The position numbers were made by a program, and so were the translations under genes. Positions 4,026 to 5,014 of a DNA stretch of 5,014 nucleotides are shown piece after piece (positions within the stretch are counted from its first letter, which is position 1; every line of letters starts with the position of its first letter). Source of the stretch: Hyphomicrobiales bacterium (lineage in GTDB: Bacteria > Pseudomonadota > Alphaproteobacteria > Rhizobiales > Beijerinckiaceae); NCBI GenBank assembly GCA_028290595.1, contig JAQGJO010000076.1:1-5014 (forward strand). The letters are read 5' to 3'. The notes below the pieces were generated by a model. It did no database searches and had not been told where the DNA came from. It was given only the letters and a program-made list of their open reading frames with translations.

Positions 4026-5014
4026 GCGTTCATCGCCAATTCCTTGAACCTGTCGCCGCGGTCTTCGAAATTGTGGAACTGGCCGAAGCTCGGCGCTGCC
4101 GGCGACAGCATGACGACGCCATCGCGCGGCACACGCGCCATGGCTTCATGCACGGCCTCTGCGAGATCATTCACGGGCACAATGGCGAACGGCCAGTTGC
4201 GGCCTTGCATCTCATCGGCGATGCGGCGGCCGGTGTCCGGCAGCAGGATGGTGGCGATGACGCTGCTGGTCTTGAGATACTCGAGCAAAGCCGCATGGTC
4301 CTGGCCGCGATCGGTGCCGCCGAGAATCAGCAGGCAGGGAATTCCCGCATAAGCATCGAGCGCGACTTTCGTTGCTTCCGGCACGGTGGAAATCGAATCG
4401 TTGACGCAGAGCACGCCATTGCCGGCGCGGAATTCTTCCTGGCGATGGCGCAATTGCTCGAAGTCGGGAATATCGACTCTCTGGCGCAATGAGGTCAGGC
4501 CAAGAATGTCGGCGACAGCGCAGGCGGCAGCGAGATTTTCGAGATTGTGCGCGCCGCGCAGCGGGAAGCCGCTGGTGTCGACGACCTTGTCGCCGAAATA
4601 GAGCTTGCCGCCAGAGACGTGAAAGCCGTCCGGATGATTGTACCAGAGCGTGTTTGCGCGGGCCTCAGCGTAGGTACGCAAGCCCTCGTTGGCATAGTTG
4701 AGCACGGCGAGCGTCGCCGGGTTCTCTATCAGCCGCAGCTTGTCGTGATGATATTGTTCGATGCTGCCGTGCCAGGGCACGTGGTCGACATAGAGGTTGG
4801 TGATGATCGCGATGGTTGGCGCATGGGCCAGGTCGGCGATCTGATAGGACGAGAGTTCCAGCACGGTGTGATCGCGCCCAGCGGGCTGGCCGAGCGCCGC
4901 GACGCCGACATTGCCGAGCAGCGCCACGTCGCGGCCTGCCTTCTTCAGAATGTGATGCAGCAGGCGCGATGTGGTGCTCTTGCCCTTGGTGCCGGTGACG
5001 GCGATCGTCTGCGC
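4022..5014 (-). CDS. murD: MurD-family Mur ligase (UDP-MurNAc-L-alanine:glutamate ligase), MurD2-like; N-terminus beyond right edge
   Basis: 330 codons are visible, in frame to the window edge; the N-terminal UDP-binding domain (about 100 residues) is missing. The enzyme uses ATP to add glutamate to UDP-MurNAc-L-Ala in cytosolic peptidoglycan synthesis. Visible motifs (residue 1 = codon at 5014-5012): P-loop TGTKGKSTT (7-15), ELSSYQ (53-58), NLYVDHVPWHGS (73-84), the likely carbamylated Lys in HHDKLRL (89-95), the Mur-ligase GAHNLENLAAA (154-164), HRQEEF (190-195), NDSIST (205-210), GGTDRG (232-237) and LSPAAPSFGQFHNF (303-316). Against E. coli MurD as I recall it, NDSKATN, GGDGK and LSPACAS are altered, while the Thr, Ser and Phe that contact glutamate are kept. 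The TGTKGKSTT and NDSIST forms recall MurD2 of Xanthomonas, which adds L-Glu and works with the epimerase MurL. Membership of the family is certain; MurD2 specificity is inference. The setting outside a dcw-type cluster also fits a second, non-canonical copy. Confidence 0.92.
   Translation of the reverse strand, partial: AQTIAVTGTKGKSTTSRLLHHILKKAGRDVALLGNVGVAALGQPAGRDHTVLELSSYQIADLAHAPTIAIITNLYVDHVPWHGSIEQYHHDKLRLIENPATLAVLNYANEGLRTYAEARANTLWYNHPDGFHVSGGKLYFGDKVVDTSGFPLRGAHNLENLAAACAVADILGLTSLRQRVDIPDFEQLRHRQEEFRAGNGVLCVNDSISTVPEATKVALDAYAGIPCLLILGGTDRGQDHAALLEYLKTSSVIATILLPDTGRRIADEMQGRNWPFAIVPVNDLAEAVHEAMARVPRDGVVMLSPAAPSFGQFHNFEDRGDRFKELAMNA

Noticed and set aside
4073..4492. Plus-strand frame of 139 codons opposite the Mur ligase
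   Set aside because: Composition is typical of an antisense shadow, and it lies wholly within conserved Mur ligase motifs on the minus strand.
1..5014. Mobile elements, CRISPR repeats, tRNA/rRNA genes, origins
   Set aside because: Reading both strands shows no transposase motifs, no terminal inverted repeats with target duplications, no regularly spaced repeats and no tRNA-like cloverleaf.

Overview
The window is a GC-rich piece of bacterial chromosome that most resembles an alphaproteobacterium of the Hyphomicrobiales (Rhizobiales). The reasons are the strong G/C third-position codon bias, the look of the TrmJ and RhlE-type proteins, and TTGnCC/TTGACG-type promoters with degenerate -10 boxes. 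The taxonomic call is inference from style, not from a search. Almost everything is dense single-copy protein-coding DNA. I see no mobile element, CRISPR array, tRNA or rRNA.

Layout. (1) Positions 1-517, minus strand: N-terminal part of a Tat-exported amidohydrolase, cut by the left edge. (2) Positions 518-840: a divergent intergenic region of about 320 bases. It holds two dyad-symmetric sites, a candidate promoter pointing right, and a long leader with several mutually compatible RNA helices that leads into the next gene. (3) Positions 841-2247, plus: a complete RhlE-type DEAD-box RNA helicase with a GTG start and a disordered Gly/Arg/Ser/Pro/Lys-rich tail, closed by a textbook intrinsic terminator (2273-2304). 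(4) Positions 2331-4025, plus: a probable two-gene operon. It holds trmJ (tRNA 2'-O-methyltransferase), whose best-supported start is an unusual CTG at 2401, and 26 bases downstream an alpha/beta hydrolase with a GHSYG nucleophile elbow. (5) Positions 4022-5014, minus: a MurD-family peptidoglycan ligase cut by the right edge. It converges on the hydrolase, and the two stop codons overlap by 4 bases.

Two neighbouring genes act on RNA (helicase and tRNA methyltransferase), but a terminator separates them, so they are probably independent units. The amidohydrolase, hydrolase and Mur ligase have no evident shared pathway.

The points most worth a second look are the structured helicase leader, the CTG start of trmJ, and the Mur ligase. 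That ligase differs from textbook MurD at residues that contact the amino-acid substrate, and looks like the MurD2 (L-Glu-adding) type.
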